Shown here: piece after piece, positions 44,301 through 53,033 of the stretch
Layout: every line of letters begins with the position of its first letter
Position numbering within the stretch: position 1 is the stretch's first letter
Assembly (NCBI RefSeq): GCF_001894985.1
Contig: NZ_BCXG01000008.1
Coordinates: 62,001-126,000 of the forward strand
DNA: 64,000 nucleotides
Source of the DNA: Rhodococcus tukisamuensis NBRC 100609
GTDB lineage: Bacteria > Actinomycetota > Actinomycetes > Mycobacteriales > Mycobacteriaceae
Direction of reading: 5' to 3'
Made by a program: the position numbers and the translations under genes
The notes under the pieces: generated by a model
Database searches by the model: none
Told to the model about the DNA's origin: nothing
What the model saw: only the letters and a program-made list of their open reading frames with translations

Positions 44301-46880
44301 TCAGCCGGCGTCGAACGCCCGCGCCGCGAGCGACCGCACGATCCCGGCCCGGCCCTCGACCACCAGCCGCCGCAGCGCCGGCGGGTGCTCACCGGCGAGG
44401 AACTCGTCCGCCGCGGCGACCGCCGCCTCGCTGATCGCCCACGCCGGGTACAGACCGATCACCACCGTCTGCGCGACCTCGCTCGAGCGTCGTTCCCACA
44501 CGCCGGGGATGTCCGCGAAGTAGCGGGTCAGGTACGGCTCGAGCACCGCGTCCTGCCCCAGTCCGGCGAACCCGCCGATGATGGCGCGGGCGGTGATGTT
44601 CGGGACTGAGTCGTCGTCGACGACCTTCGCCCAGGCCAGCGCCTTGGCCTCCGCCTGCGGCCGCAACGCCCGCGCGGCAGCCGCATGACGTGACCCGGCC
44701 GCGGTCGGGTCACGCTGCGCCTCGGCGTCGATGAAAGGCGACGCCACCGACTCCGCGTCCACCTCGCCGGCCGCGGCCAGCGCGTGCACCAGCCGCCAGC
44801 GCAGGTCGGTGTCCACCGTCAGGCCCGGCAGGCCGAGGCTGGCCGGGTCCGCGTCGAGCAGTTCCGTCAGCACCTCGGTGTGCCAGGCGGACAGCTGCGC
44901 GCCGGTCAGCGCGTTGACGAACGCGAGCTGGTGGTCGGAGCCCGCCTCGGCCTCGCGGGCCAGTTCCAGCAGCCGGTTCGCGAAGCCGGGCCAGCCGGTC
45001 TCGGCAGCCCAGTCCGGCTCGGCGTAGCTGCTCAGCGCGGTGTGCGCCTGCATCAGCAGCCGCTGCACGACGCCGACCTCGGTCTCGGCGCCGATGCCGC
45101 GCTGCACCAGCGCCACGAAGTCCCGGGCCTTGAGCTCGGCCTGCCGGGTCATCTCCCAGGCCGCGGACCAGGCGAGGGTGCGGGGCAGGGGGTCGGCGAT
45201 GTCGCCGATCCGCTCGATCAGGGTGGACAGCGACTCGGCGTCGAGGCGCACCGAGCAGTAGGTGAGGTCGTCGTCGTTGACCAGGATCAGCTTGCCGCGG
45301 GCGACGCCGATCAGCTCCGGCACCTCGGTGCGCGGGCCCTCGACGTCCAGCTCGATGCGTTCGGTCCGGACCAGCTTCCCGGCGTCCGAGTCGTCGTAGA
45401 TGCCGACGGCCAGCCGGTGCACCCGGGTCTCGCCCGCACCCGGCGCGGCGCCGTCCTGCAGCACCGCGAACGAGGTGAACCGGCCCTGCTCGTCGACGGT
45501 GAACTCCGGCCGCAGGATGTTCAGGCCGGTGGTCTTGAGCCACTGCGCGCCCCACTCGGACAGGTCGCGGCCCGAGGACTTCTCGAGCGCCGCGAGCAGG
45601 TCGTCGAAGGTGGCGTTGCCGAAGGCGTGCTCGGCGAAGTAGGCGCGCAGGCCGGCCAGGAACGGCTCCAGGCCGACGTACGCGACCAGCTGCTTGAGCA
45701 CGCTGGCGCCCTTGGCGTAGGTGATGCCGTCGAAGTTCACCTCCACGGCGGCCAGGTCCGGGATGTCGGCGGCGATCGGGTGCGTCGAGGGCAGCTGGTC
45801 CTGCCGGTACGCCCAGGACTTCTCCACGTTCGCGAAGGTCGTCCAGGCGTTGGTGTACTCGGTGGCCTCGCTCTGGCACAGCACTGAGGCGAAGGTCGCG
45901 AACGACTCGTTGAGCCACAGGTCGTCCCACCAGGTCATCGTCACCAGGTCGCCGAACCACATGTGCGCCATCTCGTGCAGCACCGTCTCCGCGCGCCGTT
46001 CGTACGACGCCCGGGTGACCTTGGACCGGAAGACGTAGTCCTCCAGGAAGGTCACGGCGCCGGCGTTCTCCATTGCGCCCGCGTTGAATTCGGGCACGAA
46101 CAACTGGTCGTACTTGCCGAACGCGTACGGCACCCCGAAGTTGCGGTGGTAGAACTCGAAACCCTGCTTGGTCTCGGTGAACAACCGCTCGGCGTCCATG
46201 TGCTCGGCGAGCGAGGCGCGGCAGAAGATGCCCAGCGGGACGTGGCCGTGCTCGTCGGAGTAGCTGTCGCTCCACTGCGCGTAGGGGCCGGCGATCAGGG
46301 CGACCAGGTAGGTGCTCATCCTCGGCGTGGTGCGGAAGTGGTGCTCGCCGGGTGTCGCGGCCAGGGTCTCGACCACGGCGGAGTTGGAGATCACCTGCCA
46401 CTCGGTGGGCGCGGTGACCCGAACGTCGAAGGTGGCCTTGAGGTCCGGCTGGTCGAAGCAGGCGAACATCCGCTTGGCGTCGGCCGTCTCGAACTGCGAG
46501 TACAGGTAGACGGACTGGTCGGTGGGGTCGACGAAGCGGTGCAGGCCCTCACCGGTGTGCGAGTAGACGCAGTCGGCCTCCACGGTCAGCTCGTTGCGCT
46601 CGGCCAGGTCCGTCAACGTGATGCCGGTGGACTCGTCGTACCCGCTCACGTCCACCGCGCGCCCGTTGAGGGTGGCGCCGTGCACGGTCTGGGCGATGAG
46701 GTCCACGAACGTCGAGCCGCCGGCCTTCGCGCCGAACGTGACCGTGGTGCGGGAGCGGAAGGTGTGCTCGCCCGGGGCCCCGTTGCCGTCGGTCAGGTCC
46801 AGTTCGATGCGGTAGTTGTCGACCGTCAACAGCTCCGCGCGCTGCGCTGCCTGGTCGCGGGTCAGGTTCGGTGGGGCCAC
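44301..46880 (-). CDS. pepN: Aminopeptidase N (M1 family)
   Basis: An 859-residue cytoplasmic zinc aminopeptidase that removes N-terminal residues from peptides. Seen: the substrate-binding GAMENAGAVTF near 260, zinc motif HEMAHMWFGD with the third ligand Glu in LWLNESFATF near 320, and the ERAP1-like helical C-terminal domain. It corresponds to Rv2467. GTG at 46880 has GAGGAG 8 nt upstream. It could act downstream of the ClpP1P2 protease encoded in the same window by finishing peptide breakdown (inference). Confidence 0.94.
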   Translation of the reverse strand: MAPPNLTRDQAAQRAELLTVDNYRIELDLTDGNGAPGEHTFRSRTTVTFGAKAGGSTFVDLIAQTVHGATLNGRAVDVSGYDESTGITLTDLAERNELTVEADCVYSHTGEGLHRFVDPTDQSVYLYSQFETADAKRMFACFDQPDLKATFDVRVTAPTEWQVISNSAVVETLAATPGEHHFRTTPRMSTYLVALIAGPYAQWSDSYSDEHGHVPLGIFCRASLAEHMDAERLFTETKQGFEFYHRNFGVPYAFGKYDQLFVPEFNAGAMENAGAVTFLEDYVFRSKVTRASYERRAETVLHEMAHMWFGDLVTMTWWDDLWLNESFATFASVLCQSEATEYTNAWTTFANVEKSWAYRQDQLPSTHPIAADIPDLAAVEVNFDGITYAKGASVLKQLVAYVGLEPFLAGLRAYFAEHAFGNATFDDLLAALEKSSGRDLSEWGAQWLKTTGLNILRPEFTVDEQGRFTSFAVLQDGAAPGAGETRVHRLAVGIYDDSDAGKLVRTERIELDVEGPRTEVPELIGVARGKLILVNDDDLTYCSVRLDAESLSTLIERIGDIADPLPRTLAWSAAWEMTRQAELKARDFVALVQRGIGAETEVGVVQRLLMQAHTALSSYAEPDWAAETGWPGFANRLLELAREAEAGSDHQLAFVNALTGAQLSAWHTEVLTELLDADPASLGLPGLTVDTDLRWRLVHALAAAGEVDAESVASPFIDAEAQRDPTAAGSRHAAAARALRPQAEAKALAWAKVVDDDSVPNITARAIIGGFAGLGQDAVLEPYLTRYFADIPGVWERRSSEVAQTVVIGLYPAWAISEAAVAAADEFLAGEHPPALRRLVVEGRAGIVRSLAARAFDAG

Positions 46881-46964
46881 GTCGGACGCTCCTCGGGGTC
46901 GGGAAAGGTGTACGCCTCCATCCCATCACGACGTGCCGGACCTCACGACCGCTCGCACCGACTC

Positions 46965-48194
46965 TCAGGCGGCGACCTCGGTGAGCGGCACGTTCGGATC
47001 GGACAGCGCCACCGGGTCGACCGGCATCCGGCCGAGGATCAGGGCCCGCACCACGTCACCGACATCCCAGACGTTGACGTTCATCGCGGCCAGGACCCGA
47101 TGGTCGCCGTCGAGCCAGAACGCGACGAACTCGCGTCGGGCGACGTCGCCGCGCACCACGATCCGGGCGTAGTGGGGTGCGTAGCCGACGTACTCCATGC
47201 CGAGGTCGTACTGGTCGGTGAAGAAATACGGCAGGTTCGTGTAGTCGGTGGGGTGACCGAGCATGGTCGCCGCGGCCGCCGCCGGCTGGTTGAGCGCATT
47301 GGCCCAGTGCTCCACGCGGATTCGGGTGTCGAGCACCGGGTGGAAGTGCGCGGCGATGTCGCCGACCGCGACGATGTCCGGGTCGCTGGTCCGCAGCGCG
47401 GAGTCGACGACCACGCCGCCGTCCATGGTCAGTCCGGCCGACTCGGCCAGTTCGATGTTCGGTTGCGCGCCCACGGCGACGAGGACCGCGTCGGCGGCCA
47501 GCACGTCACCGGAGGCCAGCCGTACGCCCGTGGCCCGGCCGTCGGCGGTGGTGATCTCCTCGACCCGGGCCTGGAACCGGAGGTCGACGCCGTGCTCGCG
47601 GTGCATTTCGGCGAACACGGTGCCCATCTCGGCGCCCAGGGCGGCGAGCAACGGCAGTTCGGCCGCCTCGAGGACGGTGACGATCACGCCACGGTCGCGG
47701 GCGACGGCGGTGACCTCGAGCCCGATCCAGCCCGCGCCGATCACCACCAGCCGTGCGCCGGGGGACAGGGCGTCGAGCAGGGCGTCGGACTCCTCGACGG
47801 TGCGCAGGAAGTGGACTCCGTCGGCGTCGGCGCCCGGGATCGGGGGGCGCCGGGAGCGGGACCCGGTGGCCAGCGCGAGCTTGTCGTAGCCCAGCGTCGA
47901 GCCGTCGGGGAGGGTGACCAGGTGGGCGTCGCGGTCCAGGGCGGTGGCCGTGGTGCCGAGCCGCAGGTCGACGTGGTGGTCGCGGTACCAGTCGCCGTGG
48001 TGGACGGTGAACTCCGCGAGGGACTTCTTGCCCGCCATGTGTTCCTTGGACAGCGGCGGACGTTCGTAGGGGAGGTGGTCCTCCTCGCTCAGCAGCACGA
48101 TCGAACCGTCGAAGTCCTTCTCACGGAGGGCTTCCGCCGTCTTCGCGCCGGCCAGGCCGCCGCCGACGATGACAAATGTGCGGTTCGATGACAT
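46965..48194 (-). CDS. FAD-dependent ferredoxin/rhodocoxin reductase-like oxidoreductase
   Basis: A 409-residue flavoprotein of the NAD(P)H:rubredoxin/ferredoxin reductase family (rhodocoxin reductase type). Seen: FAD-binding [17 protein letters not shown], the ALATGSRSR turn, NAD-binding [20 protein letters not shown] and the second FAD motif [16 protein letters not shown]. The C-terminal reductase domain has [16 protein letters not shown]. It passes electrons from NADH to a small ferredoxin for P450s or oxygenases. No ferredoxin or P450 gene is adjacent. It is divergent from the mycothiol-dependent oxidoreductase gene. Confidence 0.88.
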   Translation of the reverse strand: MSSNRTFVIVGGGLAGAKTAEALREKDFDGSIVLLSEEDHLPYERPPLSKEHMAGKKSLAEFTVHHGDWYRDHHVDLRLGTTATALDRDAHLVTLPDGSTLGYDKLALATGSRSRRPPIPGADADGVHFLRTVEESDALLDALSPGARLVVIGAGWIGLEVTAVARDRGVIVTVLEAAELPLLAALGAEMGTVFAEMHREHGVDLRFQARVEEITTADGRATGVRLASGDVLAADAVLVAVGAQPNIELAESAGLTMDGGVVVDSALRTSDPDIVAVGDIAAHFHPVLDTRIRVEHWANALNQPAAAAATMLGHPTDYTNLPYFFTDQYDLGMEYVGYAPHYARIVVRGDVARREFVAFWLDGDHRVLAAMNVNVWDVGDVVRALILGRMPVDPVALSDPNVPLTEVAA

Positions 48195-48310
48195 CGCGTC
48201 ACGCTCCGTTTCCCCAGGTTCTGGCGAACGATCGGATCCGAACGGGTCTTCGTCCCGACCCTACTGCCCGTGGGCGGTCCGTGGACCGAGAGCGGCGCAC
48301 CCGGTCGCGC

Positions 48311-48337
48311 GGGAAGGAATCGGGGCCGTGGCAGGTT
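48311..48337 (+). promoter_or_regulatory. Candidate SigH/SigR-type promoter
   Basis: GGGAAG (48311-48316), 18 nt, then GTT (48335-48337) resembles the GGAA-n17-19-GTT pattern of the thiol-stress sigma factors SigH/SigR. The M. tuberculosis homolog of the downstream gene belongs to the SigH regulon, as I recall. The last base of the -35 is not consensus. Confidence 0.4.
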
Positions 48338-48425
48338 GGCATGGCAGGAGACCCGTGTCTCGAGTTCGTACCGATCCGCGTCGGGGTGGTTCGCCCCGAC
48401 GATGCAGCTGACAGGAGACCAGCCC

Positions 48426-49034
48426 GTGACCGCCAAGGACACCGCCGACTTTTGGTTCGACCCGCTCTGCCCGTGGTGCTGGATCACCTCGCGCTGGATC
48501 CTCGAGGTCGAGAAGGTCCGCGACATCGACGCCAACTTCCACGTGATGAGCCTGGCCGTGCTCAACGAGGGCCGCGACCTGCCCGAGGAGTACCAGGAAC
48601 TGATGGTGCGCGCGTGGGGGCCGGTCCGGGTGGCGATCGCCGCGGCCCGCGACCACGGCGACAAGGTGCTGCTGCCGCTCTACACGGCGATGGGCACGCG
48701 CATCCACGACCAGGGCAACAAGGATCTGCCCGTCGTCATCGCGGAGGCACTCGAGGAGGTCGGCCTGCCCGCGGAACTGGCCGCGGCGGCCGAGTCGGGC
48801 GACTACGACGAGGAACTGCGCGCCAGCCACAAGGCGGGCATGGACGCCGTCGGCCCAGACGTCGGCACCCCGACCATCCACGTCAACGGCGTCGCGTTCT
48901 TCGGGCCCGTGCTCTCGCGCATCCCGCGCGGCGAGGACGCGGGCAGGGTCTGGGACGGCACCGTCGCGCTGGCGTCGTACCCGCACTTCTTCGAGCTCAA
49001 GCGCACCCGGACCGAGGACCCCTCCTTCGACTGA
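48426..49034 (+). CDS. Mycothiol-dependent thioredoxin-fold oxidoreductase (Rv2466c-like)
   Basis: A 202-residue DsbA/FrnE-like protein with active-site CPWC near residues 15-18 ([18 protein letters not shown]), [16 protein letters not shown] and the cis-Pro region [15 protein letters not shown]. It is nearly identical in layout to Rv2466c, a mycothiol-dependent nitroreductase/reductase involved in oxidative stress. GTG at 48426 has AGGAGA 9 nt upstream; an ATG at 48402 would add 8 residues. A SigH-like promoter is seen upstream. It protects thiols in this mycothiol-using lineage. Confidence 0.9.
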   Translation: MTAKDTADFWFDPLCPWCWITSRWILEVEKVRDIDANFHVMSLAVLNEGRDLPEEYQELMVRAWGPVRVAIAAARDHGDKVLLPLYTAMGTRIHDQGNKDLPVVIAEALEEVGLPAELAAAAESGDYDEELRASHKAGMDAVGPDVGTPTIHVNGVAFFGPVLSRIPRGEDAGRVWDGTVALASYPHFFELKRTRTEDPSFD

Positions 49035-49052
49035 GCACTGCGCACTCGTGCG

Positions 49053-49083
49053 CGGTTGACGGGTCCGACGGACCCGTCAACCG
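49053..49083. terminator. Palindromic element copy, 15-bp perfect stem
   Basis: CGGTTGACGGGTCCG (49053-49067) pairs perfectly with 49069-49083 around one base. The sequence is shared with the element at 52632. It lies between convergent stops and can serve both strands. Confidence 0.7.
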
Positions 49084-49099
49084 AGCCTAGGGGGAGCGC

Positions 49100-50161
49100 C
49101 TAGGGCAGGACCAGGATCTTGACGTGCTCGTCGGGGCTGCGCAGCGCGGTGAACGCGTCCGCGACCCCGTCCAGCCCCACCCGCCCCGTGATGATCGCGT
49201 CCGCGTCGATCTCCCCGTCGGCCAGGCGCCGCAGCGTGATGTCGTAGGCGTCCTCGTACGGGCCGTGGCCGAAGTTGATCGCGATCCGGCGGAACTGTCC
49301 GACCACGGGGATGATCGTCTCGTCCCCGAACGGCGCCGCCAGCACCTGGATCCGCGAGTTGAACGGCAGCGTGTGCATCAGGGTGCCCAGGACCCCGGCG
49401 CGGCCGCTGCACTCGTAGGCGATCAGGATGCCCCCGCCCGCCTGCCCGACGAGGGTGTTGCCCTCGGCGACCATCCGGTTCCACAGCTCGATCGGGTCCT
49501 GCTCGTTCGGGTCGACGACGATGTCGGCGCCCATCTTTGCGGCCAGCTCGCGACGTTTCGGTGACGGCTCGGACGCGATCACCAGCCGAGCCCCGCGGGC
49601 TTTGGCGGCCACGACGGCGCCGAGCCCGATGGTGCCGCAGCCGATCACCAGCGCCGAGTCCGCGGCGGTGAGACCGGACTGCTGCATGTGCATCTCGCCG
49701 ACGTGCAGCGGTTCGGCGAGGGTGGCGTGCTCGAGCGAGAGTCCCTCGGGGACCCGGCGGACCCAGAAGGCGTCGACGACGATGTGCTCGCCGAAGGCGC
49801 CGTGGTACTCGTTGGAGTAGCCGATGATCTTCGGGATGCCCGTGGCGGTGTCGGTCGCGAGCCCGATGCCCGCGACCCGGTCACCGACGGCGAACTCGGT
49901 GACGGCCGAGCCGATCTCGGCGACGGTGCCCGCGTACTCGTGACCGAGCACGACGGGGCGGTCGGTGTCGAAGGTGGCCAGCGGGTAGCCCGCGTTCTCC
50001 GCGACGTGGACGAACCGGCAGGGGTCCTTGGACATGCTCAGGTCGCTGCCGCAGATGCCGCAGGCGACGACGTCGATCCGGACCTGACCGGGGCCGACGG
50101 CAGGCGGGCCCGGGACCTCGGTGACCGTGAACGCGCCGTCGGCGAACTGCGCCGCCCTCAT
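49100..50161 (-). CDS. Zinc-type alcohol dehydrogenase/threonine dehydrogenase-like (MDR)
   Basis: A 353-residue medium-chain dehydrogenase. Seen: catalytic zinc ligands CGICGSDLS and GHEYAG, the Rossmann motif VIGCGTIGLGAVVAAKARGA and an N-terminal GroES-like domain. The four-Cys structural zinc lobe is missing; its place is taken by GIGLATDTATGIPKIIGYSN. Its ATG overlaps the stop of the luciferase-like monooxygenase gene (ATGA). The pair may oxidise an alcohol or aldehyde made or used by the monooxygenase (inference). Three matching operators flank the module. Confidence 0.87.
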   Translation of the reverse strand: MRAAQFADGAFTVTEVPGPPAVGPGQVRIDVVACGICGSDLSMSKDPCRFVHVAENAGYPLATFDTDRPVVLGHEYAGTVAEIGSAVTEFAVGDRVAGIGLATDTATGIPKIIGYSNEYHGAFGEHIVVDAFWVRRVPEGLSLEHATLAEPLHVGEMHMQQSGLTAADSALVIGCGTIGLGAVVAAKARGARLVIASEPSPKRRELAAKMGADIVVDPNEQDPIELWNRMVAEGNTLVGQAGGGILIAYECSGRAGVLGTLMHTLPFNSRIQVLAAPFGDETIIPVVGQFRRIAINFGHGPYEDAYDITLRRLADGEIDADAIITGRVGLDGVADAFTALRSPDEHVKILVLP

Positions 50162-51342
50162 GCCTGTGCTCCCGCGGGCTGGCCGTAGTAGTCGGTGTGC
50201 GCCTTGGTGATTGCGCCGATCAGTCCGCCGATCAGGTAGTCGCGGTTGTCGGCCGCGTACTGCAGGCTGGCCTCGCGGCCGGCGTTTCGGTTCTTGAAGT
50301 GCGGGACCACCTCGGAGGCGAACAGCTCGTAACTGCGCTTGGTGTCCTCCCAGCTCGCCATGTCCACGTGCAGGACGAGCAGGGTGCCGAACCCGCCGGT
50401 CTGCTCGATCAGCCGCTCGATCTGCGCGATGGCGTCGTCCGGGGTGCCGATGATCGCCTGCCCGAACTCGCCGAGGGTGTCGCCCCGCCACTGGTCGACG
50501 ATCCCCTTGGGGGTCTGCGCCCACTCCGGGTTCTGCCCGGTCTGCCGATTGACGTAGGCGGCCATCGAGCCGATCCGGCGGCTGACGGCGCGTTCGGCGT
50601 CTGCGCGGGTCTCGGCGAGGAACATCGGGTTGACCACGCGCCAGGTGGAGCGGTCCGCGACGTGGCCGTGTTCGGCCGAGACCTGCTCGTAGATGTCCCA
50701 GTTGCGGCCGAGTGCCTCGAAACCGGTCGGCGAGCTCGCCGCGAGCGAGAGCAGCGACAGGCCGTGGGTGCCCGCGAGCACCGAGCCGTTGGGGGAGATG
50801 GTCGAGGCGGTCGCGATCTCGATGCCGGCCGGGTTGTAGGTGGGCAGCTGGGCCCGCGCGTCGCGCAGCGTGAACCAGTCGGTCTCCATGTTCACCACCT
50901 CGCCGCGCAGCAGCGGCAGGATCGCCTCGAGCGCCTCGCCCTGCATGCGGCGCTGGTCGGACGGGTCGATGCCCATCATGTGCGCGTCGAGGGGGATCTT
51001 GCCCGGGCCGGTCCCGAAGATCAGGCGCCCACGGGTCTGCAGGTCCAGTTGGGTGATGCGGTCCGCGGTGACGAGCGGATGGTGGTAGGGCAGCGAGGTG
51101 ACGCCGGTGCCGAACCGGATCCGCTGGGTGCGTTCGGCCGCGGCGGCGATGAACATGTCGGGCGCCGGCACGATCTCGGCCCCGGTCGAGTGGTGCTCAC
51201 CCATCCACGCCTCGGCGAAGCCGAGGTGGTCGAGGTGTTCCATCAGGTCGATGTCCCGGCGCAGTTGCAGCGCGGGGTCGGCGTTGAGCGGGTGGTAGGG
51301 CGCGAGGAACGCGCCGAATTCGAGGGAATCTCTGGTCCACAC
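50158..51342 (-). CDS. LLM-class flavin-dependent monooxygenase
   Basis: A 394-residue luciferase-like (bacterial luciferase alpha/alkanal monooxygenase group) enzyme using reduced FMN or F420. Seen: FGAFLAPYHPLNADPALQLR, the HLGFAEAWMGEHH segment, VTSLPYHHPLVTADRITQLD, GRLIFGTGPGKIPLDAHMMG and a C-terminal lid region. GTG at 51342 has AGGAG 9 nt upstream; the ATG at 51351 directly abuts that site. Probably Baeyer-Villiger-like or alkane/terpene oxidation, not determinable here. It is in an operon with the ADH and downstream of the TetR gene. Confidence 0.87.
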   Translation of the reverse strand: MWTRDSLEFGAFLAPYHPLNADPALQLRRDIDLMEHLDHLGFAEAWMGEHHSTGAEIVPAPDMFIAAAAERTQRIRFGTGVTSLPYHHPLVTADRITQLDLQTRGRLIFGTGPGKIPLDAHMMGIDPSDQRRMQGEALEAILPLLRGEVVNMETDWFTLRDARAQLPTYNPAGIEIATASTISPNGSVLAGTHGLSLLSLAASSPTGFEALGRNWDIYEQVSAEHGHVADRSTWRVVNPMFLAETRADAERAVSRRIGSMAAYVNRQTGQNPEWAQTPKGIVDQWRGDTLGEFGQAIIGTPDDAIAQIERLIEQTGGFGTLLVLHVDMASWEDTKRSYELFASEVVPHFKNRNAGREASLQYAADNRDYLIGGLIGAITKAHTDYYGQPAGAQA

Positions 51343-51434
51343 GAGCGTCATCTCCTGACGGGCGACTGTTGACACGGCGAAGGTTGTGGCGTGAGCGACA
51401 TCACATGCGCTCGGTCGATTCCTATCACCTAACT

Positions 51435-51448
51435 GGATCAGATGATCC
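51435..51448. promoter_or_regulatory. TetR operator site 1 (GGATCA-ga-TGATCC)
   Basis: A perfect inverted repeat, extended by T and A to 7-bp arms, 92 nt upstream of the monooxygenase start. The same motif occurs at 51483 and 52237. Confidence 0.75.
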
Positions 51449-51482
51449 AAAAATATCCCGCTCAGCGGTCACTCCAGTTTCT

Positions 51483-51496
51483 GGATCAGGTGATCC
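51483..51496. promoter_or_regulatory. TetR operator site 2 (GGATCA-gg-TGATCC)
   Basis: A second perfect 6-bp-arm copy, 48 bp from site 1, still in the gap between the TetR stop and the monooxygenase start. Confidence 0.75.
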
Positions 51497-51539
51497 GAAT
51501 GTGTCGGCGGCCAGGGGCCGGGTGTGGGTGAAGTCGGTT

Positions 51540-52178
51540 TCAGCTGGCGAGCAGCCGTTCGAGTCCGCCGACCACGAAGACAACCAGGTCCTCGTGGAAC
51601 GAGGCGAGCTCGTCGGGGGACAGGCGGCCGCCGTCCCGGCGCCACTCGTCGGCGCGGCTCAGGGATTGCAGGAAGCTCGTCACCGAGATCGCCCAGCGCC
51701 GTTCCAGTCGAGCCGGGTCGGCCTCGGGGTAGGTCCGGCGGACCTCGCCGAGCAGTGCGACCTGCAGCTCCCGTCCGGCCGCCTCCAGTGTCGGGTGACC
51801 TTCCGGCGAGATCTGCGCGATGATCTTGACCCAGCGCATGCCTCGGGTGCGTTGGCGCAGAAGGAGTTCCAGGTACGGCCCGGTGACCGCGCGCACCAGC
51901 GCGTCGGCGTCGGCCGGCTGCGGCCCCGCCGCCAGTTCCGCGACGTTCGCCGTGATCTGGTCGCGCACCGCACCGCCGAGATCGACGAGGACCGCCGTGA
52001 GCAGGTCCTCCTTGGTGCCGAAGTGGTAGTGCACCGACGCGGGGCCCAGTCCGGCGGCGGCGTTGACCGCGCGCACCGACACGGCGTCGAAGCCCTGGGT
52101 GGCGAAGAGTCGTTCGGCCGTCTTGATCAGGCGCAGGCGGGTGGCGGTGCCCTGTCGGTTCCCGGAGGCGGTGGACAT
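51540..52178 (-). CDS. TetR family regulator of the monooxygenase-dehydrogenase module
   Basis: A 212-residue TetR regulator. The DNA-binding domain is at residues 12-60 (TRLRLIKTAERLFATQGFDA, VSVRAVNAAAGLGPASVHYH). The C-terminal helices (WVKIIAQISPEGHPTLEAAG) form the ligand domain. ATG at 52178 is chosen; the longer frame to 52424 reads through the divergent promoter. Three near-identical 14-bp palindromes, one before its own gene and two before the monooxygenase, mark a local regulon. The inducer is probably the monooxygenase substrate (inference). Confidence 0.87.
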   Translation of the reverse strand: MSTASGNRQGTATRLRLIKTAERLFATQGFDAVSVRAVNAAAGLGPASVHYHFGTKEDLLTAVLVDLGGAVRDQITANVAELAAGPQPADADALVRAVTGPYLELLLRQRTRGMRWVKIIAQISPEGHPTLEAAGRELQVALLGEVRRTYPEADPARLERRWAISVTSFLQSLSRADEWRRDGGRLSPDELASFHEDLVVFVVGGLERLLAS

Positions 52179-52236
52179 GCGCCGAGCATTCCACATCTTG
52201 ACTGCGGCCCGGCGATGGCTTCCAATGGCACTGATT

Positions 52237-52250
52237 GGATCGGCTGATCC
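52237..52250. promoter_or_regulatory. TetR operator site 3 (GGATCG-gc-TGATCC)
   Basis: Extended to ATTGGATC-ggct-GATCCAAT (52234-52253), it lies between the divergent TetR gene and the small gene at 52285, so it can control both. Confidence 0.75.
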
Positions 52251-52284
52251 AATTGGTGACATCGATGTCGGAGGAGTGCGTGCC

Positions 52285-52611
52285 ATGCAGCTCGAGGTGG
52301 ACCTGGATTCGGACGTCGCGCCGGTGACACTGACCGGTGTCGACGAGTTCACGCGGCTCGCGGTGACGGTGTCCGGGGACCCCGACGCCGATCGGATGGC
52401 CTCGGTGCTCGGCGGGTGGGGCATCGTCGCCGACGGTCACGTCTGGCTCGAGATCGCCGAGCTGGAACGCGCGGTGCGCGCGCACCCCGACCGGGTGACC
52501 GACTGGCTGCCGCGGTTCGTCTCGATGATCGACTACGCCGAGTCCAAGGGCTGGGTGGACGGCGAGAACCGGCGGGTGCGCGCCCACTGCGAGCGTGTGG
52601 TCCGGTCCTAG
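52285..52611 (+). CDS. Small hypothetical protein divergent from TetR
   Basis: A 108-residue protein of unknown function: MQLEVDLDSDVAPVTLTGVD at the start, a beta-rich first half (TRLAVTVSGDPDADRMASVL, IVADGHVWLEIAELE) and a helical C-terminus (WLPRFVSMIDYAESKGWV). The ATG has GGAGGAG upstream. It shares the operator at 52237 with the TetR gene, so it probably belongs to the same regulon as the monooxygenase and dehydrogenase. No cofactor motif is seen. Confidence 0.7.
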   Translation: MQLEVDLDSDVAPVTLTGVDEFTRLAVTVSGDPDADRMASVLGGWGIVADGHVWLEIAELERAVRAHPDRVTDWLPRFVSMIDYAESKGWVDGENRRVRAHCERVVRS

Positions 52612-52631
52612 CGACTGGTGGCCGGGTCCGG

Positions 52632-52693
52632 CTCGTGCGCGGTTGACGGGTCCCCGGACCCGTCAACCGCGCACGAGCGGCGGAGCCGCCTAG
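52632..52693. repeat. Dispersed palindromic element, most complete copy
   Basis: A 22-bp perfect stem (52632-52653 with 52656-52677, 2-nt loop) begins CTCGTGCGCGGTTGACGGG and is followed by the tail cggcggagccgcctag. It lies 20 nt after the stop of the small gene at 52285. The other copies at 741, 4791 and 49045 share parts of it. Confidence 0.75.
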
Positions 52694-52731
52694 ATCATGT
52701 CTCCTTAATCTGATCGTGTCTGTGGCGCACC

Positions 52732-52836
52732 ATGCTCGGTGTGGTGCGCACGAGTGTGATCTGTGATGAGCAGTGGGTGATTGTCGAGCCCCTGGTGCCG
52801 TCGTCGGACGGCAACAGGGGACGCCCGTTTCGGTGA
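52732..52836 (+). pseudogene. IS5-type transposase N-terminal remnant
   Basis: A 34-codon frame reads MLGVVRTSVICDEQWVIVEP then LVPSSDGNRGRPFR before a stop. The pattern DEQW-x3-EPL-P-x(6)-GRPFR is the N-terminus of IS5-family (IS1182/IS112-like) transposases. The DDE domain is absent, so this is a decayed insertion sequence. A nearby CATGTCTC at 52697 recurs at 53342 and may be part of old element ends. Confidence 0.65.
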
Positions 52837-53033
52837 CCACCGGCAACCCACGGCGGCAGGACCGCAGCGCGGTGGGGGGTCCTGCCGTCGGTCGTGTTTA
52901 ACGGTTTGACCTGCGGGAAGTCGAGTCTGATTCGGCTGCCGTCCTGGCCGATTCGCCCTATTCTGGCTCGGTCGGGGGGCGTTCCGTTAGGTGTGGGCAC
53001 CCCGGTCCTACACATTCGAACGAAGGAAGTTTC
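52837..53033. other. Gap between IS remnant and small secreted protein gene
   Basis: 197 nt with no gene. It must hold the promoter of the secreted protein gene. Nothing else is recognised. Confidence 0.4.

Noticed and set aside
48270-48425. N-terminal extension of the mycothiol-dependent oxidoreductase
   Set aside because: The upstream codons do not resemble homologs, and AGGAGA is correctly spaced only for GTG at 48426.
52063-52284. Longer start for the 108-aa protein
   Set aside because: It would read through the operator and the opposite TetR coding region; GGAGGAG precedes the ATG at 52285.
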